Assembly (NCBI GenBank): GCA_964019425.1
Contig: OZ025802.1
Span: 124,001 to 188,000, forward strand
DNA: 64,000 nt
Reading direction: 5' to 3'
DNA from: Flectonema sp. DT1601
Taxonomy: Eukaryota > Euglenozoa > Diplonemea > Diplonemida > Diplonemidae
Position numbers and translations under genes: made by a program
Part shown: piece after piece, positions 38,429-49,311 of the stretch
Position numbering within the stretch: the first letter of the stretch is position 1
Layout of the letters: every line of letters begins with the position of its first letter
Notes under the pieces: generated by a model
Databases searched by the model: none
What the model saw: only the letters and a program-made list of their open reading frames with translations
Told to the model about the DNA's origin: nothing

Positions 38429-39595
38429 TTAGTCGAACTGAGCAGTAGCTTCACCAATCTTGACAATGGCGTCGACTGCTTCAGTAAGAGCATCAGGTCT
38501 CTGATGGCATCCTTCGCTGTAAAGAACCCAATCGTGCCACATTCTTGGGTAGATTATTTGAGTGATTTCAGTGTGACCAGCTGCTTCAGCTCTTTTAGTA
38601 AACTCTGTCGTATCACTGAGCATTACTTCAGCATCACCAGCCATTAGTAGTAATGGTGGTAGCCCTGCTAAGGCTTCAGGAGGTGCCCAGACTGGAGATG
38701 CAATAGCATTCTTCCAATCGCAGTCTTCGCCAACATAATCTCTGCCACCTTCTTGAGAACCTTTTATTTCTTTATCAGCATCTCCATTTGAGAAGACTGG
38801 GTCTCCAGTACGAGTTTTTTCATTCCACACTCTTGTTCTGTAAGAGTCAAAAGAACAACTCAAATCAGTATAAGCAGAGATACCAATACCCATTGAAGGC
38901 ATCTTAATGTCAGAGAGTCCAACAGATTCTAACGAAGTCTTCAAATCAAGAGACTTCATACTCAGAGAGAGTAACGCCGATAGGACGAGACCTCCACCAG
39001 CACTGTCTCCGACAAGAAAAATATCGTCTGCTTCTTCTTCTCCAGAAGGACCGTTGGAATACAACCACTTTATAGCTCTGAGAGCATCTTCAACGGGGGC
39101 TGGAAAGATGAATTCAGGTACTAGTCGGTAGTCGATTGCCAAGACAGGGAGTTTAGTTATGTTTGCAATTCTTGTACTGAAAGGACGATAGACATCTGAA
39201 GGGGAATACCAAGAGTAGCCGCCACCGTGAAGGAACAGTACTCGTTTTTTAGTTGTTTTCATATCCTTTGGGATTATCCACTCTGGGTCTCCTCGGTGTT
39301 TATCATCGCGAGTCCACTTTTGAAACACTTTGTCATCACTCTTTTCGATTACTCGAATTTCCTCGACATCTGCGAGAGTGTCGTCCATTCCACTTTCCCC
39401 GTAGTCGTTTGCTTCTCGTAATCTATTTATACATTCCACTACTGGATCCAATATCTTTGGTTCCTTATTGTCATTGGTGATGGTGCTCGGAACTGTTGTT
39501 TCCATCTTTTTGTAATCTGTGGGCCACAAGTACCAACCGACAATCGCCACCGCCACAACAGTATTTACTGTTACAAAGTTGCGGATTGACGGCAT
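38429..39595 (-). CDS. alpha/beta hydrolase, hormone-sensitive-lipase / arylacetamide-deacetylase type
   Basis: A 388-residue esterase/lipase. A hydrophobic N-terminal segment (VVAVAIVGWYLWP) probably anchors it in the ER, as in AADAC/NCEH1. HGGG (123-126) forms the oxyanion hole and GDSAGG carries the nucleophile Ser198. An Asp in LLLMAGDAEVML and a His in RMWHDW complete the triad. The DYRLVPE motif after strand 5 is also typical of the HSL group. All catalytic residues are present, so ester hydrolysis on lipids is likely; the natural substrate is not evident. The leader lacks a strong pyrimidine-AG and instead has an AT-rich TATATTTATATAG stretch about 20-30 nt before the ATG. Confidence 0.9.
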   Translation of the reverse strand: MPSIRNFVTVNTVVAVAIVGWYLWPTDYKKMETTVPSTITNDNKEPKILDPVVECINRLREANDYGESGMDDTLADVEEIRVIEKSDDKVFQKWTRDDKHRGDPEWIIPKDMKTTKKRVLFLHGGGYSWYSPSDVYRPFSTRIANITKLPVLAIDYRLVPEFIFPAPVEDALRAIKWLYSNGPSGEEEADDIFLVGDSAGGGLVLSALLSLSMKSLDLKTSLESVGLSDIKMPSMGIGISAYTDLSCSFDSYRTRVWNEKTRTGDPVFSNGDADKEIKGSQEGGRDYVGEDCDWKNAIASPVWAPPEALAGLPPLLLMAGDAEVMLSDTTEFTKRAEAAGHTEITQIIYPRMWHDWVLYSEGCHQRPDALTEAVDAIVKIGEATAQFD

Positions 39596-39773
39596 ATCTA
39601 ATAGTTGAGTTCGCTATATAAATATAACCTTCAGGTATCTCAGAGGGGAGGACTTTGATACTATTAATACCAAGTATTTATCAGCTACCGTGATGAGATA
39701 CAAAAATAGCCAACCCCACCAACCTGTGGGGTCAAAAAAATTGACTCCTGAAAAAATTATAAGAGAAAAAAAA

Positions 39774-39968
39774 TCACTTTGTCACTTGAATCTTCGCGTT
39801 TCCAAATTCTTTTTCATATGTTGGATTTTCTTTTGAATACATTTCGTGAACCAGTAGAGCCTCAGCTTCCAATTCACCTATATCAACGCCACATGTCACT
39901 CTATCACACGTGCATACTGCCAGTTTGGTAAACGGACAAGCCGTGTGAAAGGCTGCAACTTGAGGCAT
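39774..39968 (-). CDS. small Cys-rich protein of unknown function
   Basis: A 64-residue ORF preceded by a very good acceptor-like sequence (CTTTTTCTTCTTTCCAG, 18 nt before the ATG), which is the main reason to take it seriously. Four cysteines are arranged C-x6-C-x-C-x4-C (ACPFTKLAVCTCDRVTCG), a spacing that could bind a metal or form disulfides. A short acidic helix follows (GELEAEALLVHEM). I do not recognise a family. It lies between the actin-related gene and the hydrolase gene in the same orientation. It might instead be the last exon of a longer gene, but no upstream exon was found. Confidence 0.5.
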   Translation of the reverse strand: MPQVAAFHTACPFTKLAVCTCDRVTCGVDIGELEAEALLVHEMYSKENPTYEKEFGNAKIQVTK

Positions 39969-40175
39969 ATTATTGAACGTCGCTTCTCCTGGAAAGAAGA
40001 AAAAGATTATTCACCACAACTGTCTACTAAAACAACAAAATACCACGTCTACAGATTATTACATGTACTTAGATACATGACTTGAATCGTTACAGAAACG
40101 ATACTATAAATTATTCCCTTAACCTGAACTTGTTGTGAGAGATGGCTGTTCTTTTTTTCCTCAAAAATGTCGAAC

Positions 40176-41441
40176 TTAGAAACTCGACACTCGAAGATCA
40201 ACAACAGAAGAACCGACCTCATCCCATTCAGACTTACTAACAAACTGAGGTAAGAATGAAGACACAGATCCAATAATTGAGCTTCCTAACCAAGACGTAT
40301 AATCAGGTGATGGTGGGAATGGTCCATTCTGAACTCCAGAACGGTAGTCTGACAGCACTGAGACACCAGAACTTGGAGGAAATATCGAAGATAATTCTGA
40401 CTGGAAGCGGGAAGAAAACGATTCTCCAGTAGTAACGCCTCCCTTTAATAATATATTTGGACACAGAAGGGATCGAACTGAAGCATCACATCCGAAAATA
40501 CATTTTTTTGTAAAGTCTTGAAGAGTCTGTTCTGGTGATGTGAATTTAGATGTTGAATTGGATTGGAAAAGAGCTCCACCAAGAGAACGACGAATATCGT
40601 CATTTACGGTGATTGATTTCCCATCAGGAAGCTCCCACACCATTGATGGAACTGTTTCTGTTGAAGATGCTCCAAGTGCTTCCATAGTACTGTGATAGTA
40701 TTCAGTTAGAACTTGTTCTTGAACACTTTGGTGTTGATTTTGTCGAAGTTTTAGTACCTCACTTTCTTCTTCCGGTAACAAACTCGGATCTGTTGAATGA
40801 GTTAACGTCTTCCCCGCTCTAGTCTTCTCTACTCTTTTAAGGTATTGAAGAGGTGATTTAATATCATGTCCGAGATCTGAGAAATACTGCTTCCAATTAT
40901 CAGTCATTTGAATCCCACCAAATGGTAATATTTTACTCTTTTGTTTTAGAATGTATCCGTCAAAAACAACAGTTGCTCTCGTCTCTCTGTGTCCACCGTC
41001 AATGACTACAGCTTTGTCTTTACCGTAGGAATATGTTGCTGATGCTGCGTCAGATGTAAGTGCCACTGCTGGATGTTGGTTTTCTTCAAGTAGTGATTCA
41101 AATAATGAATATCTGTGTTTTGATTCTATCCCTGGAGGGTCAACGATTATTACTGGTGTTTCTTTTGGTTCAATTTGTAGTGTGTTTGAAATTCTCGAAA
41201 TGTGTTTCTTCCCTTCTTCAACTCTAAACTCCGTTCCATCATAAAGCTGTAATATTTCACTACCATCAGGTACAATAGCATGTGGCCTTCTGTCAGTAGG
41301 GTAGCTGCTAATTGCTGAACTTCTTACTACAGTTGGTTTCGTATCTCCACTGAAGCCACCAGTTACCTTCCAGGCACCCATCTCTAACACTAAACTACTT
41401 AGGACATCTTCTTGAAAGTATTCGATGTGAGGACGCTTCAT
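40176..41441 (-). CDS. actin-related protein, ARP4/BAF53-like
   Basis: A 421-residue actin-fold protein. Subdomain motifs are recognisable: LVLEMGAWKVTGGFSGD (phosphate 1 loop, diverged), AVVIDGGHRETRATVVFDGYIL (phosphate 2 loop), an ILLKGGVTTGESFSSRF loop (adenosine region) and a C-terminal SWLGSSIIGS..QFVSKSEWDEVG, the equivalent of the actin WIGGSILASL block. The changed phosphate loops make polymerising actin unlikely; ARP4-type members sit in chromatin-remodelling complexes in the nucleus. Other ARP classes are possible. The start is preceded by an outstanding acceptor-like site, a run of more than 30 T followed by CAG, 23 nt before the ATG. Confidence 0.8.
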   Translation of the reverse strand: MKRPHIEYFQEDVLSSLVLEMGAWKVTGGFSGDTKPTVVRSSAISSYPTDRRPHAIVPDGSEILQLYDGTEFRVEEGKKHISRISNTLQIEPKETPVIIVDPPGIESKHRYSLFESLLEENQHPAVALTSDAASATYSYGKDKAVVIDGGHRETRATVVFDGYILKQKSKILPFGGIQMTDNWKQYFSDLGHDIKSPLQYLKRVEKTRAGKTLTHSTDPSLLPEEESEVLKLRQNQHQSVQEQVLTEYYHSTMEALGASSTETVPSMVWELPDGKSITVNDDIRRSLGGALFQSNSTSKFTSPEQTLQDFTKKCIFGCDASVRSLLCPNILLKGGVTTGESFSSRFQSELSSIFPPSSGVSVLSDYRSGVQNGPFPPSPDYTSWLGSSIIGSVSSFLPQFVSKSEWDEVGSSVVDLRVSSF

Positions 41442-41464
41442 CTTTTAATATCTTTTTTTTTGTT

Positions 41465-41467
41465 CTG

Positions 41468-41499
<32 letters not shown>
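41465..41499 (-). promoter_or_regulatory. splice-acceptor-like poly(T)-CAG upstream of the actin-related gene
   Basis: On the minus strand a run of over 30 T ends in CAG 23 nt before the ATG at 41441. It is the clearest example of the pattern found upstream of most genes here. No donor is evident between the neighbouring genes. Confidence 0.6.
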
Positions 41500-41502
<3 letters not shown>

Positions 41503-41568
41503 CTTTTGAATAAGGTACCACGGATCATAAAAAGAATAAGTTCATCGTGTAAATGAAAAACAGTACAA

Positions 41569-42879
41569 TCATTGCTTAGGTTCATCTTTCTTACTCTTCA
41601 AACGAGCAGTTTGAGGTCTTCGTTTTGTAATAGAATCGATACGAGTCTGATAAGATCGTCTCGTCAATGAAATATTTAATAAATTCGCATCAGGTGGATG
41701 CATCTGAAGAATAGCAACTTTCGGTTTCTTCGGAAGAGCGGAACTAAATATTTCAGAAGAACACTTTGGACATAAAAGTTTATCTGAACAAACATCAGGT
41801 TGCTTCCTTGACGGTGGAGAGATGATAAGATGACGAGAAAGCTTCTTTGAAAAATTCGCAGACAGCTCCGTATGCAATTTCAACAAGTTTGCATGCTCTT
41901 GTTGAAGAGCTTCTATTTTACAATAAGCATCAGATATCGAGTTTCTTAGGTGATTTTCTCGAGTTGCAAATGTTTGTTTCAGTCGAGAGAGACGTTCATC
42001 AGATGCCCTCTCACACGTATCTAAAGTTGTTTGCTTTTGTTGTAATAAGTTACAAAGATTCATCGTCGCTACTGCTGTTCTTGCCGCTACTTCAATTGAA
42101 CGATCCTTTTCATTAGCATCGTGAGATAAATAATTCTTTTTTAATTCTGTAAATAATCTGTTCTTTAGTTCAACTACACATTTCAGTTCGTTGATGTCTT
42201 CTTTTCTCGTTGATAGCTGTGCTTGAAGTACCTCAACTTCTTGTTCATAGCGGTTCTTTTGATTTTTTGATCTTTCCTCCGACAACAAGATGTCACTACG
42301 TAATTGTTCTTCAAGAGAATTCCAGGCTGCTTCTGCAAGTCCCATTGCTGTTGAATGTTGAACGTGGAGAGTAGCAGTAACGTCTTCTATCGTTGCTGAT
42401 AATTCCCTGATGTGTTTCTGTTCAAGTTCTTCAATCTGTTGTTGATGTTTTTTTGCTGCTTCTGAAATGTCGTGTTCAAATTGTTTTTTGTAAGTTTCAA
42501 GAGATAATTCTAAAAATATTTGCTTCGCATTGTCAGCAGCAATTCGACCATCGAGAACATGCGCAGTCTGCTCTGATATCGCCGTCATTATCGAGAAGAG
42601 TCTTTCACTATTCATTAAACACAACGTCAGATCGAATTTCTGAGATTCTGAGATTTTACGTTTAGCATCTTCCGACAACAATCTCAACACATCTGTCAGA
42701 CACTCTTCATCAATTGAATTAGCAGGTATTCCAATGTCACTTTGAGTTGACATATTCCTCCTTACAATCTTTCTCTTTATGTAAGTCAGTTGATCTTTCA
42801 TATAGCTATATATCCCACTATACGCTTGCTGTTCTCTACGAGCACGGCGAGAATCAGCCGTACAGGGAGAGGCTTCCAT
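41569..42879 (-). CDS. coiled-coil protein with a C-terminal CxxC, unknown function
   Basis: A 436-residue protein. A basic N-terminus (MKDQLTYIKRKIVRRN) is followed by a long coiled coil (about 60-345). A CPKCSSEIF dyad near residue 370 and a basic Pro-containing tail (RRPQTARLKSKKDEPKQ) end it. A single CxxC cannot make a full zinc site alone but could if paired with another chain. No family is recognised. A TTTATAAATTCAG acceptor-like site lies about 20 nt before the ATG. Satellite array 2 begins about 105 bp upstream of the start. Confidence 0.75.
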   Translation of the reverse strand: MEASPCTADSRRARREQQAYSGIYSYMKDQLTYIKRKIVRRNMSTQSDIGIPANSIDEECLTDVLRLLSEDAKRKISESQKFDLTLCLMNSERLFSIMTAISEQTAHVLDGRIAADNAKQIFLELSLETYKKQFEHDISEAAKKHQQQIEELEQKHIRELSATIEDVTATLHVQHSTAMGLAEAAWNSLEEQLRSDILLSEERSKNQKNRYEQEVEVLQAQLSTRKEDINELKCVVELKNRLFTELKKNYLSHDANEKDRSIEVAARTAVATMNLCNLLQQKQTTLDTCERASDERLSRLKQTFATRENHLRNSISDAYCKIEALQQEHANLLKLHTELSANFSKKLSRHLIISPPSRKQPDVCSDKLLCPKCSSEIFSSALPKKPKVAILQMHPPDANLLNISLTRRSYQTRIDSITKRRPQTARLKSKKDEPKQ

Positions 42880-42983
42880 TTTTGTATTCTTAGAAGGTCT
42901 GAATTTATAAAATAAACTTTTATTCGAAAGTAATTATTTAATACTTCTCTAAAATAGAAAGTAGTTTGAGATATTACAAATCA

Positions 42984-44918
42984 GAGAGAGAGAGAGAGAG
43001 TTGAGAAGCTACCAAGAAAGAAACACGAGTGACGTGTCCCATCTGAAGATTCCAATCAGAAGTCAGGACAATTTAGTTAGTCGTCAGGAGATTAACTTCC
43101 GACTGAGAGATCAGGTATTAGAACTAAAGTGGTTTATCATCACAAGAAAGGGAGAGAGTTGAGAAGCTGCCAAGAGAGAAACACGAGTGACGTGTCCTAT
43201 CTGAAGATTCCAATCAGAAGTCAGGACAATTTAGTTAGTCGTCAGGAGATTAACTTCCGACTGAGAGATCAGGTATTAGAACTAAAGTGGTTTATCATCA
43301 CAAGAGAGTGAGAGAGTTGAGAAGCTACCAAGAAAGAAACACGAGTGACGTGTCCTATCTGAAGATTCCAATCAGAAGTCAGGACAATTTAGTTAGTCGT
43401 CAGGAGATTAACTTCCGACTGAGAGATCAGGTATTAGAACTAAAGTGGTTTATCATCACAAGAGAGTGAGAGAGTTGAGAAGCTGCCAAGAGAGAAACAC
43501 GAGTGACGTGTCCTATCTGAAGATTCCAATCAGAAGTCAGGACAATTTAGTTAGTCGTCAGGAGATTAACTTCCGACTGAGAGATCAGGTATTAGAACTA
43601 AAGTGGTTTATCATCACAAGAAAGGGAGAGAGTTGAGAAGCTGCCAAGAAAGAAACACGAGTGACGTGTCCTATCTGAAGATTCCAATCAGAAGTCAGGA
43701 CAATTTAGTTAGTCGTCAGGAGATTAACTTCCGACTGAGAGATCAGGTATTAGAACTAAAGTGGTTTATCATCACAAGAGAGTGAGAGAGTTGAGAAGCT
43801 GCCAAGAAAGAAACACGAGTGACGTGTCCTATCTGAAGATTCCAATCAGAAGTCAGGACAATTTAGTTAGTCGTCAGGAGATTAACTTCCGACTGAGAGA
43901 TCAGGTATTAGAACTAAAGTGGTTTATCATCACAAGAAAGTGAGAGTGAGAGAGTTGAGAAGCTGCCAAGAAAGAAACACGAGTGACGTGTCCTATCTGA
44001 AGATTCCAATCAGAAGTCAGGACAATTTAGTTAGTCGTCAGGAGATTAACTTCCGACTGAGAGATCAGGTATTAGAACTAAAGTGGTTTATCATCACAAG
44101 AAAGTGAGAGTGAGAGAGTTGAGAAGCTGCCAAGAAAGAAACACGAGTGACGTGTCCTATCTGAAGATTCCAATCAGAAGTCAGGACAATTTAGTTAGTC
44201 GTCAGGAGATTAACTTCCGACTGAGAGATCAGGTATTAGAACTAAAGTGGTTTATCATCACAAGAGAGTGAGAGAGTTGAGAAGCTGCCAAGAGAGAAAC
44301 ACGAGTGACGTGTCCTATCTGAAGATTCCAATCAGAAGTCAGGACAATTTAGTTAGTCGTCAGGAGATTAACTTCCGACTGAGAGATCAGGTATTAGAAC
44401 TAAAGTGGTTTATCATCACAAGAGAGTGAGAGAGTTGAGAAGCTACCAAGAAAGAAACACGAGTGACGTGTCCTATCTGAAGATTCCAATCAGAAGTCAG
44501 GACAATTTAGTTAGTCGTCAGGAGATTAACTTCCGACTGAGAGATCAGGTATTAGAACTAAAGTGGTTTATCATCACAAGAAAGTGAGAGTGAGAGAGTT
44601 GAGAAGCTGCCAAGAAAGAAACACGAGTGACGTGTCCTATCTGAAGATTCCAATCAGAAGTCAGGACAATTTAGTTAGTCGTCAGGAGATTAACTTCCGA
44701 CTGAGAGATCAGGTATTAGAACTAAAGTGGTTTATCATCACAAGAGAGTGAGAGAGTTGAGAAGCTACCAAGAAAGAAACACGAGTGACGTGTCCTATCT
44801 GAAGATTCCAATCAGAAGTCAGGACAATTTAGTTAGTCGTCAGGAGATTAACTTCCGACTGAGAGATCAGGTATTAGAACTAAAGTGGTTTATCATCACA
44901 AGAGAGTGAGAGTGCGTG
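42984..44918. repeat. satellite array 2, about 12 units of 158-164 bp
   Basis: Twelve copies of the same unit as array 1 and in the same orientation. Units are more uniform (nearly all cacgagtgacg) and shorter (mostly 158 bp). The array ends in a broken unit; a stray piece of the unit, TTCCAATCAGAAGCC, follows at 44926-44940. Its left edge begins with a GA microsatellite. Frames across the units are terminated in each one and are not genes. Confidence 0.95.
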
Positions 44919-45194
44919 TATTGGGTTCCAATCAGAAGCCATGTGATACTTCAAACAGATAACATAAAACTCCTAATGTGTTAAAGTAGTATAATATTTA
45001 TTATAAAGAAGGTTTCCTAATCAACTCCAGTAGGTAATATCAAACTGATTAGACGACTTATTTTTGGTTCATAATTCTGTTCATTATCTTCCCAACTGAC
45101 TGACTGAGTGATACAACGGACAACTAATTCGGGCAGAAATAATCGCTAGTGGTGGTATCAAATCTTACTCCTTTTATAGTATCTTCTTTTCTTT

Positions 45195-45225
<31 letters not shown>

Positions 45226-45992
45226 CCCGTCTCTTTTTTCTTTTTTTTTTTTCATCCTCATCATCATTTTTCATTGCAGAATTGAAAAAAAGAAAACGTA
45301 TATAAAAAAGGTAAATATGTAACGAAATTCCTTAAGCAGTGGGAGACCGTTGGGTTGCTACGTTCTGAAAGAGACACCGCTGCAAGGACGATTGGCACCG
45401 TTGGGAGTACTATCAGTAATAAGGGAATCCCAGACTACCAAAGTGTACTACCAAAACAGGTTATGCTGTTGGTAGCTTTCTCATTCTAACTGAGATTTCA
45501 CACACTAATGAATAAAAATAAATATAAGAAAAAGAAAAAGAAAGAAAAATTAAAAAAATGAAAAAAACGAAACACTATATTGCAATGCGGGCAAACCTGC
45601 TCCCCTATTGAGAAACACAACTGAGAAACGAAAAAAAAAAAATGAAATATGGGATCGATAAAAAGAGTAAATGAAGCGGTGAAAACACTTTGCAGGCAGG
45701 TGAAGTAACTATACGCAGCTGACTGATTGGCGAGGTACTTATGAGACGCCGTCCAGCACAAAGGATAGGTGGAGCCAGGACTTAACTCTCGAAGGAGTTT
45801 TAACGACTGAGTTTAGCCTTTATATTCTTAGTGAGCTGGTGACATTTCTGTGATTTTTTATTTTTATTTTTTTAGTGTAAATTAAGTATATTTTCCTTCA
45901 AAGTAAAAGCGTCATGAGAGTTACGGGTGTGTATCAACACACTGATCCAGATGAAATGGATTGCTATCCTCAGATAATAAAACTCTCTTCAA
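44919..45992. other. intergenic, no gene seen
   Basis: About 1.07 kb between satellite array 2 and the EDC4-like stop, with a long poly(T) run near 45200. The part 45340-45480 is less AT-rich and has two copies of ACCGTTGGG, but I can assign it to nothing. Confidence 0.45.
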
Positions 45993-48915
45993 TTAATGTG
46001 ATTGAGATTGAATACATACTTGGTAGTCAAGTCCGAGTGACTCAAACTTATGAAGTCCATAATTCAATTGAAGGAGACAGACTTCAGGATCAACACTTTG
46101 AGTACTACGAATAAAGAAGTGAACAAGTGAACGCAACCACTTTGCAGAAATCTCTGGTGTTCCGTAAGGGCTACCTGCGGAGACGAAGACGTTGCGAAGA
46201 AGGACCATATTATGTTCAAAATTAACATCTGGTGACTTGACAACATCATCTGGAGAAGCGAGTGAGGTACGAAACTTTGCGAGACCATCATCATCTCCAT
46301 TTAAGAGATCGATGCAATCTTTCCATTGACGGTTTGCCTTTAACATTTCTAATGAAGAAGGTGGTTGAGGAGCAGCAGGCATTGACACCTGTCTTGGGAA
46401 CTCAGGTCTAGATAAAGTCTCTCTTGATGCTTCATGAACAGAACCTAATTGTTTCATGACTTGAGCGATACCATCAAACTTCTTATCAAGAGCATCAGAG
46501 AATCGGTGGAGTTTTGCGTCACGTTCGTTGTCATAAACGGCTAGTCGTTTACCAACTTCGTCAGCTGCTGCTATCTTTGCATTTCTGACCTTATCTGTTA
46601 GACTCCTGACCATATCATCGAGTATCCTTGCGTAGTCTACTTCAAGTCTTACTTGGTAGTCACTAATCTCTGAAAGTCTCCTTTCTAACATCGCCGCGAG
46701 TTGCACTCGAACTTCCTCAGAGAAAGTAACGGAGAGCGACTTGTTGCCCCCACCTTGTGCAGAACTGTTTTTTTTTTTAATTTTCTGATTGCCACTGTTA
46801 CCACTTAGATTTTGCCCTAACACAGGATTAATACATACGCAACGTTCTTTGTGATTTCTCTGCAGAGCAGCTTTCTGATTTCTTCTCCACAGGTTTCCAT
46901 ACCCGCACTGTGTTTAATGTGTTTGTTGTAATCATAATTACAATAAATAAATAAAATAAATACTCCACATACTTTATTGAATTGATAGATTGTTCGTTAG
47001 ACTTGTCCATTTCTGAAACAAGCTTGTCGGCTGGAGCACGTAGAGCTGTCGCTAAACCTTGAAGCTCACCTCTAATGGTGCCATGAAGTTGGTTTAGACT
47101 TGCTTGAGACTTGCTGTAGTACTCATGACCGCATTGTTGGATATCTGATGACTGTGATTTTATTGTTCTCATCACAGATTCGCGAGACTTTTGCTGCTCA
47201 GCATCCTGTTGGTGAAAATCAGTTTTAATAGCGTCAAGTCGCTTTGATATTTGAGAGTGAGAGTCGTTCATAAAGACCTGAAGATTCTGCAATGTCTTCT
47301 GCAAGTTATATAATCCAGAACTCATTTCTCTTTCAGGGATGGGAACTACAGGTGTTGGAGGCTCAAACGTCATCGCTGACCTTTCAGAACCATTCGTGTG
47401 AGTTGCATCTGCTGTCGCAGCTGAAGAAGGAGAAACATCAGTCTTTGATCTTTGAGGAGATCTTCTTCTCTGTCTCTGTTCTAAAATATCGTGTCTTTGT
47501 TCTTCTGCAGGTTGCATTCTATCTTTAATTGGATGAGCGGAAATAGGAGGAACTGGATTTTGAATGCTATTCTTATCAACAATTCTCTTTACACCTTCTG
47601 TTGGAGATACGATAGATTGAACAGACTGCTGAGGTGGTTCTTGGTTAATTTCACGGACTGATGCATTCGCTTCTAATCTTCCCATGAAGAATTTCTCAGA
47701 TGTGATACACAACAGTTCAGGAGGGTTCTTTGAAGCCTTTTCCTTACCAAAAGTTGGTAAATTACAAGACAACAGTTGCTTCTCAGTGATCTCCATATCA
47801 CAAACAGAAAGTACTAAACTACCATCACGAGACGGGTCTAATTTAAAGATGACAGCCGATTGCCTTCCAGAAGCTGACAACACTACTGTGTTCCCCTCAG
47901 CCTCCAGGAACAGCTTTGCGTTCGGCTCCCATTCGTTTTCAGCAGCCGACAACGTGATGTTAAACAGAAGATGAACTTTGTTCGTAAGTCTCCAGAATCT
48001 AACAGACTTCGAGTTGTTAGAAACAGTGACGAGTATATTACACAAAGAGTGGTAGAGTTCTGATCCCAGAAATGCAATCTTCTCAACAGGAGTGTTGTCA
48101 GGTTTGATAGTCAAAGCATCGTCAGGAGCAACTGACATTCCACTCGAACCGTGAAGGATCATAACAGATGTTGAGTCTGGATTACCAGCTATGGCTATTA
48201 GTCTTCTTCGTTCTGATGAACTTTCTTCTAAAGAAGTCGCAACGTCAACAGGAGTGCAGCCTCTACCTGCTGGTATTTGTGTTGCAATCGAAGAGTCTCT
48301 GATCTCAACTTGGATTTTATCAAATGCGGCATCACTTGCGGCGTTTACTTTAGAGAACTCTTCCGCTAATTGTAAAGTATTCAATATCCAAACAGATCCT
48401 GCATCTCCTATTGCTATCAGACTTTCTGGGTCAATCCATTCTGATTTTATAAAACAATTATCTGCTGAATTTCCCGGTAATGATGCAAAACCTTTTACAG
48501 TTTTTTCAGTGGAATTTTCCCCATCAGCAGCACTCATATCAAAAACAGTAATACGACCCGCAGCATCACACATCGCTAACAAGTTCGAATCCCAATCAGC
48601 GTACGATGGTTGCGGTGTAATGTCGAGAACTGGTGCTACTTTGCATCTCCCTGTGCTGACTAACTCTGATATCGACGTGTCTTCTCTTTTAATCGCCTTC
48701 AGACCTCTTCCTTCTTTTCTAACGAAGAATAACCACATTGGATTACCACCACATAATCGGTTTCCCTTCTTTGGTATATCGAAAGCACCTTGTATTATTT
48801 GAATGAGGTGGTGCAATTTTGTTTTCCCAGCTTGGGTTTTTTCACGAGTTGTGTATTCCGCTGAACGAGGTCCCTCTCTCGGTTGATACCGAACCGTTAA
48901 ATTATCAGACGACAT
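45993..48915 (-). CDS. EDC4: EDC4/Ge-1-like mRNA decapping scaffold (three exons)
   Basis: Two adjacent ORFs form one gene when two introns are removed: exons 46973-48915, 46839-46907 and 45993-46764. The joined frame gives about 927 residues. The N-terminal half is a WD-type propeller (ADWDSNLLAMCDAAGRITVFD; SKSVRFWRL), followed by a polar linker, coiled coils, and a C-terminal helical domain (FSEEVRVQLAAMLERRL to YGLHKFESLG) laid out as in EDC4/Ge-1/Varicose, the P-body scaffold that couples Dcp2 to activators. The start is MSSDNLTVRY at 48915, matching the start of the paralogue next door. Family assignment rests on architecture and modest similarity. The second intron has an alternative in-frame acceptor that would extend exon 3 to 46794. 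Confidence 0.65.
46765..46838 (-). other. intron 2 of the EDC4-like gene
   Basis: GTATGT donor after AACGTTGC and AAAACAG acceptor, 74 bp, phase-compatible with both flanking exons. An acceptor 30 nt earlier (GTAACAG) is also in frame, so the 3' end is ambiguous. Confidence 0.6.
46908..46972 (-). other. intron 1 of the EDC4-like gene
   Basis: 65 bp with a GTATGT donor and AAACACAG acceptor. Read unspliced, this stretch encodes an implausible hydrophobic insert (YLFYLFIVIMITT) in a soluble protein. Confidence 0.7.
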
Positions 48916-49311
48916 CTCTGAATTGAGTGTCTTTTGGGAGGAAAAAGGTTTTATATAATAACAAAAAAAAACATAATATATTGAGAACAACCGACAAGTG
49001 ATGACAACATTACAGATCCATTATTGTACTAATTAAGAGAAAAGATAAAAACACATCCCACACATCACAAAGACTTGCATTTGTTTTGAGTAACCTACTT
49101 CGGGGCGTTAAAAAGAAGGATGTAAGACGTTACTAGATTTCTATAACAGGATATGAATACAAATATTCATTCAAGATTATCCTTCAATCAATAATATCAT
49201 AAGTGTGTTTTCTCATTGATCTTCCTTGACGATCTGAGTGACGCCTTTCAGAATGATCCATTGGCTAATGAGATAGAGTCGATCGTATCATCGGATAGGA
49301 CGTGTTGATAT
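48916..49311. other. intergenic between the two EDC4-like genes
   Basis: About 400 bp with the 5' leader of the full-length gene (ACCTTTTTCCTCCCAAAAG upstream of the ATG) and the 3' side of the paralogue. No further gene is seen. Confidence 0.5.

Noticed and set aside
39600-39625. TATA-like TATATTTATATAG before the hydrolase ATG as a TATA promoter
   Set aside because: Too close to the start codon (about 20-30 nt) and common by chance in AT-rich spacers; no other gene has one.
43129-44909. Equivalent ORF series across satellite array 2, or a CRISPR-like array
   Set aside because: Same satellite. Units of 158-164 bp are repeated throughout with no unique spacers, and the genome is eukaryotic.
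48191-48802. 203-residue plus-strand ORF
   Set aside because: It is antisense to the EDC4-like propeller; the same shadow recurs at 50063-50647 and 51323-51898 because the propeller is repeated.
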